Below are positions 18,521 to 27,240 of a DNA stretch of 64,000 nucleotides, one piece after another (the stretch's first letter is position 1; each line of letters begins with the position of its first letter). Origin of the DNA: Haloarcula regularis (GTDB taxonomy: Archaea > Halobacteriota > Halobacteria > Halobacteriales > Haloarculaceae). The translations under genes were made by a program, and so were the position numbers. The DNA is taken from positions 1,364,001-1,428,000 of the forward strand of contig NZ_CP119794.1 of the NCBI RefSeq assembly GCF_029338315.1, written 5' to 3'. Below the pieces are notes generated by a model that was given only the letters and a program-made list of their open reading frames with translations, was not told the DNA's origin and made no database searches.

Positions 18521-19708
18521 TTACTCGCCCTCGCCGGTGATCTCCGCGGCCGCCTCCTCGTCGTCGACCTCGGTGATGTGATCGGCCAGGCTCTCCATGC
18601 CCTCCCGACCCAGCGCCGACTGGACCAGCAGGTGGCCGCCGATGACCATCGGACTGATGACCGTATCGGCCCCCGCCCGCCGGAGCTTCTCGATGTTCTC
18701 GCGCTCGGCGGCGGCCGCGACGATGTTCACGTCTGGGTTGAGGTTGTTCGCGGTCAGTATCGCCAGGGCGTCCTGGGCGTCGTCGCTGGTCGCGACCACC
18801 ACCGCACGCGCGTCGGCGATGCCGGCCCGTATCAGCGGATCCTCGTCGCTGGGGTCGGCGGTCAGCACCGGGATATCCCGCTGCTTGAGGCGCGAGGCGA
18901 CGTCCGTGTCCTCCGTGATGACGATGTAGTCGACGGCGTCCGCAAACTCTTCGATAACCGGTTCTGTCATGTCGCCGTACCCGAGGACCAGCACGTGGTC
19001 CTCGAGCAGGTCGAGTTGTGCGTCTGTCATTTTGCCGAGTGCCTCCGAGAGGCGTTGTTCGATGGCCGGGCCCAGCAGCGACCCCAGCGCGATGGCGAAA
19101 CTGGCCGTCCCGAGGACGACCACCGACATGGCGAACAGCTTCGCCTGCTGGGTCTGTGGGGTCAGGTCGCCGTAGCCGACGGTGCTGGCGGTGACGATGG
19201 AGTAGTAGAAGGCGTCGGTCACCGTCGAGACGCTGCCGAACTCGTCGCGCAGCGCGTAGGTGCCGACGGTGCCGTACACCTGCGCCGCGATCAGGGCGGC
19301 CCCGGCGGCCAGCTGGGCCGTCGTCAGGTCTATGTCGCGCGTGAACCGGTGGCGGTTCAGCAGCATGGTCGGGAGCGAGACCAGCGACAGGACGACCAGC
19401 GGGAACGAGAACGCCGACGTCTGGACGAGTCCCTGCAGCGCCGACACCGGGAGCAAGACGACGGTGGCGTACCAGGCGGTTCGGAGTCGCCGGCGCAGGC
19501 CGACCACGCTCAACAGCAGCGAGAACCCGGTGAGCGCGCCGGTGAAGCCGGCCGTCCGCTGGATGGTCTCCGGGATGTACACCGCGAGCGGTCCCGAGAC
19601 GGTGACGTCGCTGATGTTGATGACCCCCGTCGCAAAGGAGAGGACGGCCACCAGCGTCGGCAGGAGTATCGTCGCCCGTGCCCCGAGCCAGTCGCGCGAC
19701 CAGTCCAT
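18521..19708 (-). CDS. Potassium channel protein with NAD-binding TrkA-N (RCK) domain
   Basis: 395 residues. It has several membrane helices (about 10-130), then the pore module with the K+ selectivity filter STVGYGDLTP (about 170-179) and the final helix, followed by a Rossmann domain (HVLVLGYGDMTEPVIEEF) of the TrkA-N/RCK type and a short tail. The open Rossmann domain probably gates the pore in response to nucleotide or ions. The start MDWSRDW at 19708 is chosen because the earlier codons fall in the intergenic region with AT-rich sequence (GGGCTATATATGC near 19731). It is divergent from the two TrkA-C genes and convergent with the HPP-USP gene. Confidence 0.93.
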   Translation of the reverse strand: MDWSRDWLGARATILLPTLVAVLSFATGVINISDVTVSGPLAVYIPETIQRTAGFTGALTGFSLLLSVVGLRRRLRTAWYATVVLLPVSALQGLVQTSAFSFPLVVLSLVSLPTMLLNRHRFTRDIDLTTAQLAAGAALIAAQVYGTVGTYALRDEFGSVSTVTDAFYYSIVTASTVGYGDLTPQTQQAKLFAMSVVVLGTASFAIALGSLLGPAIEQRLSEALGKMTDAQLDLLEDHVLVLGYGDMTEPVIEEFADAVDYIVITEDTDVASRLKQRDIPVLTADPSDEDPLIRAGIADARAVVVATSDDAQDALAILTANNLNPDVNIVAAAAERENIEKLRRAGADTVISPMVIGGHLLVQSALGREGMESLADHITEVDDEEAAAEITGEGE

Positions 19709-19812
19709 ACCTGCTCGATTCCGACTCGACGGGCTATATATGCTATCATTCGACCGGCAAACGGCCCCGAACTGCCGGAACCCATTTGGCACTCGCCGCT
19801 CACGGTGGGGAC

Positions 19813-21051
19813 ATGGCTTCCCTTCCGCTCGAAATTCTCATGGGGATCTATCTGGGGTTGCTCGTGGGCGTCATCCCGGCGCTCGTCTCGTGGGCGCTCG
19901 GGTTCGGATTCAAGTACTTCACCGGGGTAACGCTCCCCGGATTCCCGGTGGCCCTGCTCGCCATCGCCCTGGCGGGCGTCAGCGGGGGGCTCCTGGCGCT
20001 CGCGGACCAGTCGATAACGCAGTTGCCCAACGCGGAGCGCATCGTCACGGCGATACTGCTCGTCGGAATGGTGTCGATGTACGCCCACAGCAAGGGCGAC
20101 AAGATGGGTGCGGAGTTCCCCAAGCGCCTCTCGCTCGAGAAGTTGCGCGACCGGCGCATCTCGACCGACGTCATCGAGATGATGGGCGGGCGCGACGAGG
20201 TCCGCATCCAGGTCGTCGGGGAAGTGGCCGACATGGAGGGGTACCCACCACTCGCCGAGCCGCTCCGGGCGGAGATTCGGGGAAGCGAGTGGACCTTCCC
20301 GGCCGACCTCAGAATCGGCGAACTCGAGGCCCGGCTGGAAGACCGGCTCAAGACCGAGTTCGACCTGGGCGATGTCTCCGTCTCCGTCGACGAGCGGGGG
20401 CGGGCAACCGTGGTCGCCGCTCCACCGTTCTCTGGACTCTCGAAGCGCGTCGGGACCGGTCGCCACGCCGTCTCCGTCGACGCGCTGTTGCCGACCGGCC
20501 TGGCGCGAAACGACGAGGTGACGATTCTGACGACGGACGCGCAGGTCCGGGGCACCGTCGTCAGCGCGCGGTGTGGCGAGCCCGACGCGGCCGTCGAGCC
20601 GCCGGCGGAACCCGAGACGCCCGACGAACCGGACGTCGAGGGCCCCGAGCAACCGCCCGCGCCGGTCCGGGCGCCGACGACGACCGGCGGCGATGGTCGA
20701 CTCACCGTCGCCGTCACCCGGACGGACGTCCAGCCGCTGTTGCGGGCCGCCGAACCGAAGGTGGTCGTCGAGCCCCGGGGCGTCCGCCGGGAGTACGAAC
20801 TCGTCTCGCTCCTGCGGCGGGCCGGGAACCGGTTTCGCAAACTCAGCGTCCGCCCCAACGGAGCCCTCGACGGGACCACCCTCGGCGAGGCCGGCGTCCG
20901 CGGGACCTACGGCGTCGGCGTCATGGCCGTCCGAAAACCGGGTGGGTGGCGGGTCGGCCCGGGCGGCGACACCGCCGTCGAGGCCGGCGACGAACTGTAC
21001 GCGGTCGGCGACAGGGACGCACTCGACGCGTTCGCGGAGGCGGTCGCGTGA
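19813..21051 (+). CDS. Membrane-anchored TrkA-C-like protein 1
   Basis: 412 residues with three membrane helices near the N terminus (about 5-90, GIYLGLLVGVIPALVSWALG and two more), then soluble domains. A first region (LRDRRISTDVIEMMGGRDEVRIQVVG) resembles haloarchaeal K+-channel-linked domains, and the end (RPNGALDGTTLGEAG...VEAGDELYAVGDRDALDAF) is a TrkA-C (RCK_C) ligand-binding domain. There is no pore filter, so it is not itself a channel. It overlaps the next gene by GTGA (21048-21051), and it starts 104 bases from the divergent K+ channel. A regulator or subunit of potassium transport is inferred. Confidence 0.82.
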   Translation: MASLPLEILMGIYLGLLVGVIPALVSWALGFGFKYFTGVTLPGFPVALLAIALAGVSGGLLALADQSITQLPNAERIVTAILLVGMVSMYAHSKGDKMGAEFPKRLSLEKLRDRRISTDVIEMMGGRDEVRIQVVGEVADMEGYPPLAEPLRAEIRGSEWTFPADLRIGELEARLEDRLKTEFDLGDVSVSVDERGRATVVAAPPFSGLSKRVGTGRHAVSVDALLPTGLARNDEVTILTTDAQVRGTVVSARCGEPDAAVEPPAEPETPDEPDVEGPEQPPAPVRAPTTTGGDGRLTVAVTRTDVQPLLRAAEPKVVVEPRGVRREYELVSLLRRAGNRFRKLSVRPNGALDGTTLGEAGVRGTYGVGVMAVRKPGGWRVGPGGDTAVEAGDELYAVGDRDALDAFAEAVA

Positions 21052-22983
21052 CTGGGACCGTGCTCCTCCAGAGCGGCGACGCCACCGCGATGGTGCTCCA
21101 GGAGGGGGCCGAACTGCTGGGGCTCGGCATCGCCGTCGCCACCGTCTCGGGGCTCGTCGCGCTCCTCTATCGCTGGTACGTCCGCGAACACGTCCCGAAC
21201 GGGCTGGCCGTGCTCTTTGGCCTGACCGTCGTCGCGCTGTACCTCGGGACGACGACGGCCCTCGGGGAGGTAATCGTCGGCGACGAGGACGTGCTCCAGT
21301 TGCGGGCGGTCCTGCCGAACCTCGCCGCGTTCGCCGTCGGCGGCGTCGCCTCGTACACCGGGCTGAAGATCGGCGACCGCCTGGGGACGGACCTCTTCGT
21401 GACGACGGGCGGGCGTGACGTCGAGGCCGACGTAAGCGAGATCGTCCAGACGGTCGGGCGTGTCACCTCGGTCAAGCTCCCCGAGACGATAGACGACATC
21501 GTCGGCTACGACCCGATGCCCGAGGCGACCAAGGAGACCCTCGAGAACCGGCGGTTCCTCTTCCCCCGCCGGCTGACCAGAGACGAGCTCCGGACCCGGC
21601 TGGTCTCGCGGCTGAAGGCCGACTACGGCGTCGGCCACGTCGACGTCGAACTCGACGAGAGCGGGGCGGTGACCTACCTCGCCATCGGGTCGCGGGCGGC
21701 CGGCATCGGCCCGACGCTGCCCCCCTCGACCAACGCCGTCGCCATCCGAGCCGACCCGGCCAACGCCGCCAGCGCCGGCGACCTGGTCCAGGTCTGGGGG
21801 ACCGACCCGCCGCGGCGACTCCTGACGGGCGAGCTGCGCGGCGTCGCCGGCGAGACGGTCACCGTCGCCATCGACGCCGCCGAGACGCCGAAGGTCGACC
21901 AGACCGAACGCTACCGCCTCGTGACCCTGCCCGTCGAGGAGCGCCCCGACCGCGAGTTCGCCTCGCTCCTGCGGGCCGCCGACGAGACGATGGGCACCGT
22001 CACCGTCGGGCCCGGGAGCGCCCTCGACGGTGCGACGGTCGGCACCGTCGACGCGACGGTGGTCGCCATCACCCGCGAGGAGAGCGCACCGCGGACGATT
22101 CCCGCCTCGGGCGAGTCGCTCGCGCCCGGCGACGTCCTCTATCTCATCGCGAAACCGGCGGCGCTGCGAAGCATCGAGACGGACGCCGAGGGCACGGCGA
22201 CGGACGCCGACGTGGACGCGCCCCCCGAGGTGTCACCGGCCACCGATGCTGAAGGTGACGGCGACCTCCCGGACGGGGCGGACGCCGGAGGGGAGCGAAC
22301 GGGCGGAGACGAACCGGCCGACGACGACACTCCGACGGACGGCGCGACGGCGGACGCGAGTGCGGCCGCCGATGCGGCGACCGCTGCGGTGGCCGACGCC
22401 GACGGAGCAGACGACACCGGCGAGACGGGGAGCGAGACAGTGCCGACGGACACCGACGCCGAGGACGCGCCGGCCACCGAACTCGAGGTCGAGGATGTGG
22501 ATGACGCCGACGCTCCCGAACCAGCCGACAGCGACGGTTCCGAATCGGCCGACACGGACGACGACCGGGAACCAGCCGACGGTGGCCCCGACGCGAGCGA
22601 CGACGCGACGACGGGACCGGCCGACGGACACGCCGGCGGCGAAGACAGTACCGACCCCCCGACGGGGGAGGGTGGCGTGGTCGAAGCCGACGGAGACGAC
22701 GACACTGACCCGCCCGAGGACGGCGGCTTCGGTTCGCTGACGGCCGAGGCGGGAGACGAGGACGTCGACATCGACGACTTCCTCACCTCCTCGGCAGACG
22801 TCGAGGTCTGGGACCCGGAGGACCGCCTGCCGTCGGAGGGGGAGAGCGACGCTGCCGACACCGACGCCGCCGGGCGAGGCAGACGCTGCCGACGAGACGT
22901 CCGAGACCGGCGTGCCCGACGAGCAAACCGACGGCGAGGACGAGGACGCAGTCGACGATGCAACCGACATCGAGGACCGCTGA
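21048..22983 (+). CDS. Membrane-anchored TrkA-C-like protein 2 with long acidic tail (frameshifted near 22872)
   Basis: The GTG start overlaps the previous stop. The protein has three membrane helices in the first 110 residues, a middle domain (TVGRVTSVKLPETIDDIVGY), a second nucleotide/ligand-type domain (ADPANAASAGDLVQVWG), and a TrkA-C end (GSALDGATVGTVDATVVAITREES), so it is a paralogue of protein 1. Then comes a very acidic low-complexity tail from about 22190. At the GGG run 22872-22874 the frame becomes Arg-rich, whereas the next frame continues the acidic tail (DEQTDGEDEDAVDDATDIEDR) to a stop at 22983. One extra base or two missing bases explain this. The full protein would have about 644 residues. 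Confidence 0.75.
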
Positions 22984-23019
22984 GTGGCGGTGGTTACTTT
23001 AGCAGCAATCGTTTTTGAG

Positions 23020-23039
23020 AGCCAGAAAGCCCCGGCTGG
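23020..23039. repeat. 20-bp copy of the repeat end seen at 4584-4603
   Basis: These 20 bases are identical to the reverse complement of 4584-4603, the right end of the palindromic element. A related tract ending in CACTACCCG follows at about 23064. Only this end is present here, so it is a solo end or degraded element in the gap before samp1. Confidence 0.6.
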
Positions 23040-23091
23040 TCACGACCGCAATCTCGTAACTAACCACTACCCGTTGAGTCGACGGAACGCT

Positions 23092-23098
23092 CTTTACG
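23092..23098 (+). promoter_or_regulatory. TATA-like box for samp1
   Basis: CTTTACG at 23092-23098 lies 22-28 bases before the samp1 ATG, the spacing expected for a leaderless haloarchaeal transcript. Confidence 0.4.
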
Positions 23099-23119
23099 CG
23101 CGCGCACCCCTACCCGACT

Positions 23120-23398
23120 ATGGAGTGGAAACTGTTCGCCCACCTGCGCGACGTCGCCGGCGGCGAGTCGGTCACCGTCGACGTCGAGGGTGGCGCCACC
23201 GTCGAGGCAGCGCTGGACGCGCTCCTCGCGGCCCACCCGAGGTTGCGTGAGGAGGTCCTCGACGAGGGTGGCGACCTGGCGCCGCACATCCAGGTGCTCG
23301 TCGACGGCGAGGACCCGTTCGCCCGCGGCGACGGCATGGAGACGGCCGTCGACCCCGAGACGGAACTTGCCCTGTTCCCGCCGGTCAGCGGCGGCTAG
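23120..23398 (+). CDS. samp1: Ubiquitin-like small archaeal modifier protein (SAMP1/MoaD type)
   Basis: 92 residues of the MoaD/ThiS beta-grasp fold, ending in the Gly-Gly (PPVSGG) needed for adenylation and conjugation by the E1-like UbaA. In Haloferax, SAMP1 is attached to lysines of target proteins and also acts as the sulfur carrier for molybdopterin. Core features are MEWKLFAHLRDVAG at the start and ELALFPPVSGG at the end. Its stop shares the CTAG at 23395-23398 with the stop of the converging GNAT gene. A pure MoaD role cannot be excluded. Confidence 0.88.
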   Translation: MEWKLFAHLRDVAGGESVTVDVEGGATVEAALDALLAAHPRLREEVLDEGGDLAPHIQVLVDGEDPFARGDGMETAVDPETELALFPPVSGG

Positions 23399-24291
23399 AG
23401 TCCCGTCAGGTCCGCCGTCAGGACGAAGTCCGGCCACTCGCTGATGCCGGCGCGGGCAGCGGCCGCCTCGGCCACGTGTCGCGGCGTCTCTGGAATCAGC
23501 ACCCGCGTCCGGTCGACCCCCAGCGCCGCGGCGTCGCTGCGAACCGCGTCGAACAGCGCCGCCGCGGCGTCTGCGTCCGCCCACGCGCCGACGGCGTACT
23601 CGGCCAGCGACCCGTCGTCCGCGGGGTCCTCAGTGGTCCGGACCCGACAGGCCATGCCCCGCGTCCCCGACGCTTTGACGGCGAAGACGGCTTGCTCGTC
23701 GGCCAGCCGGTCGAGCGTCGCCCGCGGCAGCTCCGAGAGCGCCCAGCTCCGGCCCGGGTCCAGCGCCAGCCCCGACAGCGCCGTCCGGGCGTCGCTGTGT
23801 GTCCAGTACGTCCAGGCCGCCGCCGGGTCCGACGCGACGGGCAGCGACGGATTGGCGTCGCGCGGTTCGGGGTGAGCCCACCGGAACTCGCAGGTTGGCT
23901 CGAATCCCGCGGCGACCGACTGTCCCAGGCCGGCGCCGTTCCACGAGAACACCATGTTCCGGGCGACCGTCGCCCCGTTTTCGCGGGCCCACGCGAAGAG
24001 GTCCTCGACCATCGCGAGGCCGTGGCCTCCGCCCCGGTGGTGGGGGTCCACCCGCATCCCCTGGAGCCACGCCTCGGTGGGAGAGAGCAGGAGGCCCTGA
24101 CAGACGCCCACCACCGACCCGTCGGCCGCCTCGGCGACGACGGTCCGCTGGTCCGCGCCGTCGCTGTCGATCCACCGGTCGAACACCTCCGGGATGTAGT
24201 CGACCATCTCGCGGTCCGGCCAGACGTCGGCACAGAAGGCGGCCACGTCGTCGTAGTCGTCGTGGCGTGCCTGTCGAACCCGGATGGACAT
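23395..24291 (-). CDS. GNAT-family N-acetyltransferase
   Basis: 298 residues from MSIRVRQARHDDYDDV. The N-terminal half is a GNAT domain with the acetyl-CoA-binding loop VDPHHRGGGHGLAMVEDL (R/Q-x-x-G-x-G/A pattern). The C-terminal half (about 150-298) looks like a second, degenerate GNAT-like or ligand-binding domain ending DFVLTADLTGL. An ATG nine codons upstream (24318, MTDDDPLPG) is an alternative start. The gene is convergent and overlaps samp1 at the stop. The acetyl acceptor is unknown. Confidence 0.88.
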   Translation of the reverse strand: MSIRVRQARHDDYDDVAAFCADVWPDREMVDYIPEVFDRWIDSDGADQRTVVAEAADGSVVGVCQGLLLSPTEAWLQGMRVDPHHRGGGHGLAMVEDLFAWARENGATVARNMVFSWNGAGLGQSVAAGFEPTCEFRWAHPEPRDANPSLPVASDPAAAWTYWTHSDARTALSGLALDPGRSWALSELPRATLDRLADEQAVFAVKASGTRGMACRVRTTEDPADDGSLAEYAVGAWADADAAAALFDAVRSDAAALGVDRTRVLIPETPRHVAEAAAARAGISEWPDFVLTADLTGL

Positions 24292-24419
24292 ACCGGGAAG
24301 TGGGTCGTCATCGGTCAAAAACCTACGGCGGGTTCGTAAGTGTCACACCGGTGGAATCGAGACCGCACTAGGGAGAGTCTATGCACGCTTCCCCTGAATA
24401 CGACATTCGAACCATATTG

Positions 24420-24496
24420 GTACAGAAGTTAACACTGCCCAATCATATTCTATAGATAACATAATTTTATATACTTGTCAATTGTCTAACCACCTG
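24420..24496 (+). promoter_or_regulatory. AT-rich promoter region of the Tat-exported protein gene
   Basis: The bases before the 24497 start are much more AT-rich than the rest of the window, with ATAACATAATTTTATATAC just upstream of the gene and a copy of the AAGTTAACACT motif (see 4624) at about 24427. The TTTTATATA core is about 25-30 bases before the ATG, so this is a strong TATA-box candidate. Confidence 0.55.
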
Positions 24497-25321
24497 ATGG
24501 ATGAATTGCCAAACCGACGAACGTTTCTACAGATGAGTGGCCTCGCGGCCGGCGCAGCAATGCTTCCCCTGTCTGCGACGGGCGCACAGGCAAAGCAGCC
24601 CAACGCCGTGTTCGACCTCGACTTCAGCGACGGCGACGATGCCGCTGACAACACGAGTTCGAGCGCGGGGTGGGTCGTCGACCGCCGGGCTCCAGAGGCA
24701 TGGACGACGGATTCGGGACGGCTCTGTATCGACATCGACGAAACGGCCGAGACGAGCGGGTTCTACCGCTATCAGGGCAAAAAGTACCAGGATGCAGACG
24801 GCTCGTACTGGTACGCTGGCAGAGGCTCCCGTCTCTCGTACCGCTTCTACATCGACCCGGCGTGGGAGACCGACGGCGAAGCACACGAGTCCGGTGTCTG
24901 GCCCGTCCTCGGGAACGCAGACGGGGCCATCAGTGCCTATCCGATCCTCGCGTATCAGGACAGCGGCGCGAGCGACACGGGTGACGCACAGTTCCGCGCG
25001 TACGTCTACGAGTCCGACGAGGACGGCAACTTCGTCACCGACAAGTGGATCGATCTCGGCCTCCCGAAGAAACTCGGCATCGACCCCGAGGAAGGTGGCT
25101 GGGTCGACGTCGAAGCCCAGCTCCAGCGGTTCAGAGACGGCGCTGCACTCAAGTGGCGCATCAACAACAAACTCGTCGTCGACGAGCGCGGATACAACGT
25201 ATTCGCGCCGAGCACGCAGTTCCTCGAGTTCATCTTCAACAGCATCAACTTCGGTAAGGACGCGACGTACTACTACGACGACGTCGTGCTGACGACGCCC
25301 GGCAACGCTCGAAACAAGTAA
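24497..25321 (+). CDS. Tat-exported protein with jelly-roll-like fold, possible carbohydrate-active protein
   Basis: 274 residues from ATG 24497, with a twin-arginine signal at the N terminus (NRRTFLQMSGLAAGAA, then LSATGAQA cleavage region), so it is exported folded. The rest is beta-rich and Tyr-rich, ending NFGKDATYYYDDVVLTTPGN; a final YYxDDVVL strand is common in concanavalin/jelly-roll lyases and carbohydrate-binding proteins, but no catalytic set can be assigned. A TTG 15 bases upstream is a weaker start. Base composition is a little lower in GC than its neighbours, and the promoter is AT-rich, so acquisition by transfer is possible. Function uncertain. Confidence 0.72.
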   Translation: MDELPNRRTFLQMSGLAAGAAMLPLSATGAQAKQPNAVFDLDFSDGDDAADNTSSSAGWVVDRRAPEAWTTDSGRLCIDIDETAETSGFYRYQGKKYQDADGSYWYAGRGSRLSYRFYIDPAWETDGEAHESGVWPVLGNADGAISAYPILAYQDSGASDTGDAQFRAYVYESDEDGNFVTDKWIDLGLPKKLGIDPEEGGWVDVEAQLQRFRDGAALKWRINNKLVVDERGYNVFAPSTQFLEFIFNSINFGKDATYYYDDVVLTTPGNARNK

Positions 25322-25373
25322 GAGCCGACCGAACCGAGCGAATTTTTCGAGGCCATATTCGAGAGAGACCCGA

Positions 25374-26621
25374 TCAGAGCCAGGGCGTCGATCGGTCCTG
25401 GATCTCGCCGGCGAGCGGTTCCTGCATCGTGTCTGCGACGTCGCTGCTGTTTTCGAGCGCCCACATCAGCTTGACCTTCGCCGTCCCGGGGAGCATGTCC
25501 CCGCCCTCGATGACGCCGGCGTCAAGCAGGTCACGCCCGGTGTCGTAGACGCGGTCACAGACCCGCCCCTCGAGACACTGGCTGGTCATGACGACGGGGA
25601 CGTCGAGGTCCTCGATGACCGAGATCCACTCGGTGTTGACGTGACCCAGGCCCGTCCCCTCGATGACGATGCCCTCGCTGTGCTCGGCGGCCGTCTCGAG
25701 CAGCGTGGTGTCCATCCCGGGCGTGAACTTCACGAGTTCGACGTCGGTCTCTAGGTCCTCGGCCAGCGCGAGGTCGGTCGTGCCGCGCTCGGTGTACTCG
25801 CGACGGAAGGTGACCGTGTTGTCGCCGTCGACGTCGTAGTCGACCCAACCGAGCGGTCTCGCGCCGACCGTCTCGAAGGCGTCCCGGCGGGAGGTGTGGT
25901 TCTTGCGGACGCGGGTCCCACGGTGGAGCGCACAGCGGTCGTCGGACTCGTCTTCGTGCATACAGACCAGCACCTCCGCGCAGTCGCTCTTCGCGGCCTC
26001 GACGGCCGAGACGGCGTTCATCACGTTGTCCGAGGAGGGGCGGTCCGCCGAGCGCTGACTGCCGGTGAAGACGATGGGCACCGGCGTGTCAAGCATGAAG
26101 GCAATCGCCGCGGCCGAGAACTGCATCGTGTCGGTGCCGTGCATGACGACGACGCCGTCCGCGCCGGCCTCGATCTCCTCGTAGATGGCCTGTGCGAGGT
26201 CTTGCCAGACGGCCGGCGTCATGTTTTCAGAGAGGATGTTGGCGACGACGCGGCCACGGTAGTTGGCCATCCCCGCGAGGTCCGGCACCGCCCGCAGGAC
26301 GTCCTCGGCGTCGAACTGGGCGGTGACCGCGCCGGTGCGGTAGTCGACGGTCGAGGCGATGGTCCCGCCGGTCGAGATGAGCGACACCGTCGGGAGGTCG
26401 TCGTCGAACTCGATCTCGGACTGGGCCTGCTCGTCCTGGGCGCTCTCGACGTCGTAGACGTCCGACTCCAGCACGTCGACGTCGGCGTCCGCGCGGTCGA
26501 TGCCGACGTTGTACCCGCCGTCGAGCTTGACGACGAGGTGGTCGGGCGTACTGGAGGGGAGCAAGACGCCCTCGTAGGTCTGGCCCGCGCGGTCGACGCG
26601 GACCCGGTCGCCTGCGTTCAT
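25374..26621 (-). CDS. gatD: Glu-tRNA(Gln) amidotransferase subunit D
   Basis: 415 residues. An N-terminal beta-barrel-like domain (GDRVRVDRAGQTYEGVLLPSS) is followed by the L-asparaginase-type domain with TGGTIAST (catalytic Thr) and the second active-site block VVMHGTDTM, with SDCAEVLVCMHED further on. GatD supplies ammonia from glutamine to GatE, which converts Glu-tRNA(Gln) to Gln-tRNA(Gln) in archaea. The GatE gene is not in this window. The start MNAGDRVRVD at 26621 is chosen because codons upstream in frame are Arg/Pro-rich antisense. The N-terminal domain distinguishes it from plain asparaginase. Confidence 0.96.
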   Translation of the reverse strand: MNAGDRVRVDRAGQTYEGVLLPSSTPDHLVVKLDGGYNVGIDRADADVDVLESDVYDVESAQDEQAQSEIEFDDDLPTVSLISTGGTIASTVDYRTGAVTAQFDAEDVLRAVPDLAGMANYRGRVVANILSENMTPAVWQDLAQAIYEEIEAGADGVVVMHGTDTMQFSAAAIAFMLDTPVPIVFTGSQRSADRPSSDNVMNAVSAVEAAKSDCAEVLVCMHEDESDDRCALHRGTRVRKNHTSRRDAFETVGARPLGWVDYDVDGDNTVTFRREYTERGTTDLALAEDLETDVELVKFTPGMDTTLLETAAEHSEGIVIEGTGLGHVNTEWISVIEDLDVPVVMTSQCLEGRVCDRVYDTGRDLLDAGVIEGGDMLPGTAKVKLMWALENSSDVADTMQEPLAGEIQDRSTPWL

Positions 26622-26727
26622 GCGCGCCCCTTCCTGCCCGCGCGACTTGAACCCACTCGTTTCGGGACGGGCCAGGTTCTGACACACGCCCGAAAGGACC
26701 ATAGGCGTCCCACCCCCAGAGGGAGGT

Positions 26728-27240
26728 ATGTCCGAGCGAACGGAGGAACGGACCCGCGACCGCGAGCCGTCGGGTGATTCGACTGCCGGTGACGACACTC
26801 TGGGATTCGACGTCGGCAGCCTGGGTCGGACGACGGACGGGGCGGCGGCCCGCGAGTCGACGGCGAACGGCGAGCGCGGCCTCGGCCGGTTCTTCTCGCT
26901 CCGGGCGCTCGTCGGGTCGTTCGTCGCCGTCGCGCTCGGGATGGGCGTCGGGGGCGTGATCCCGCTGATCCCGTTCACCGGCGTCCTGGGCATCGCGCTG
27001 GGCGGGTTCGTCTACGGGCTGCTCTCGAGACGAGGGCGGTACGTCGAGATGGCGCTGGCCGGTGGGACCGTCGCTGGCCTGGCCATCTTCCTCCAGTTCC
27101 TCCCGCGGGCCCTCGTCTTCGAGGGGTTCGACGGGACCAGGCTGTTCGCCATCGCCGCCGGTATCGGCCTCCTGCTGGCCGTAATCGGTCACTACTTCGG
27201 TCGCGACCTCCGGGACGGCCTCACGCGGGACCTATCGTAA
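26728..27240 (+). CDS. Predicted membrane protein with disordered N terminus
   Basis: 170 residues: a polar, charged N-terminal 52 residues (MSERTEERTRDREPSGDSTAGDD...), then four hydrophobic segments at about 58-82, 85-97, 104-122 and 133-155, with a Gly-rich GMGVGGVIPLIPFTG turn. It overlaps the end of the convergent ArsR-type gene by nine bases (27232-27240). It is divergent from gatD, with about 106 bases between. No family recognised. Confidence 0.72.
   Translation: MSERTEERTRDREPSGDSTAGDDTLGFDVGSLGRTTDGAAARESTANGERGLGRFFSLRALVGSFVAVALGMGVGGVIPLIPFTGVLGIALGGFVYGLLSRRGRYVEMALAGGTVAGLAIFLQFLPRALVFEGFDGTRLFAIAAGIGLLLAVIGHYFGRDLRDGLTRDLS

Noticed and set aside
18597..19200. Short plus-strand frames over the K+ channel
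   Set aside because: They are antisense to a gene with an intact selectivity filter and Rossmann domain.
17117..19930. Very long open frame overlapping the HPP-USP and channel genes
   Set aside because: High-GC frame without stops, Arg/His-rich, antisense or out-of-frame to two genes with clear domains.
22984..23250. 88-residue frame starting in the repeat remnant before samp1
   Set aside because: It reads through repeat sequence into the samp1 frame shadow, and is Arg-rich with no plausible start signal.
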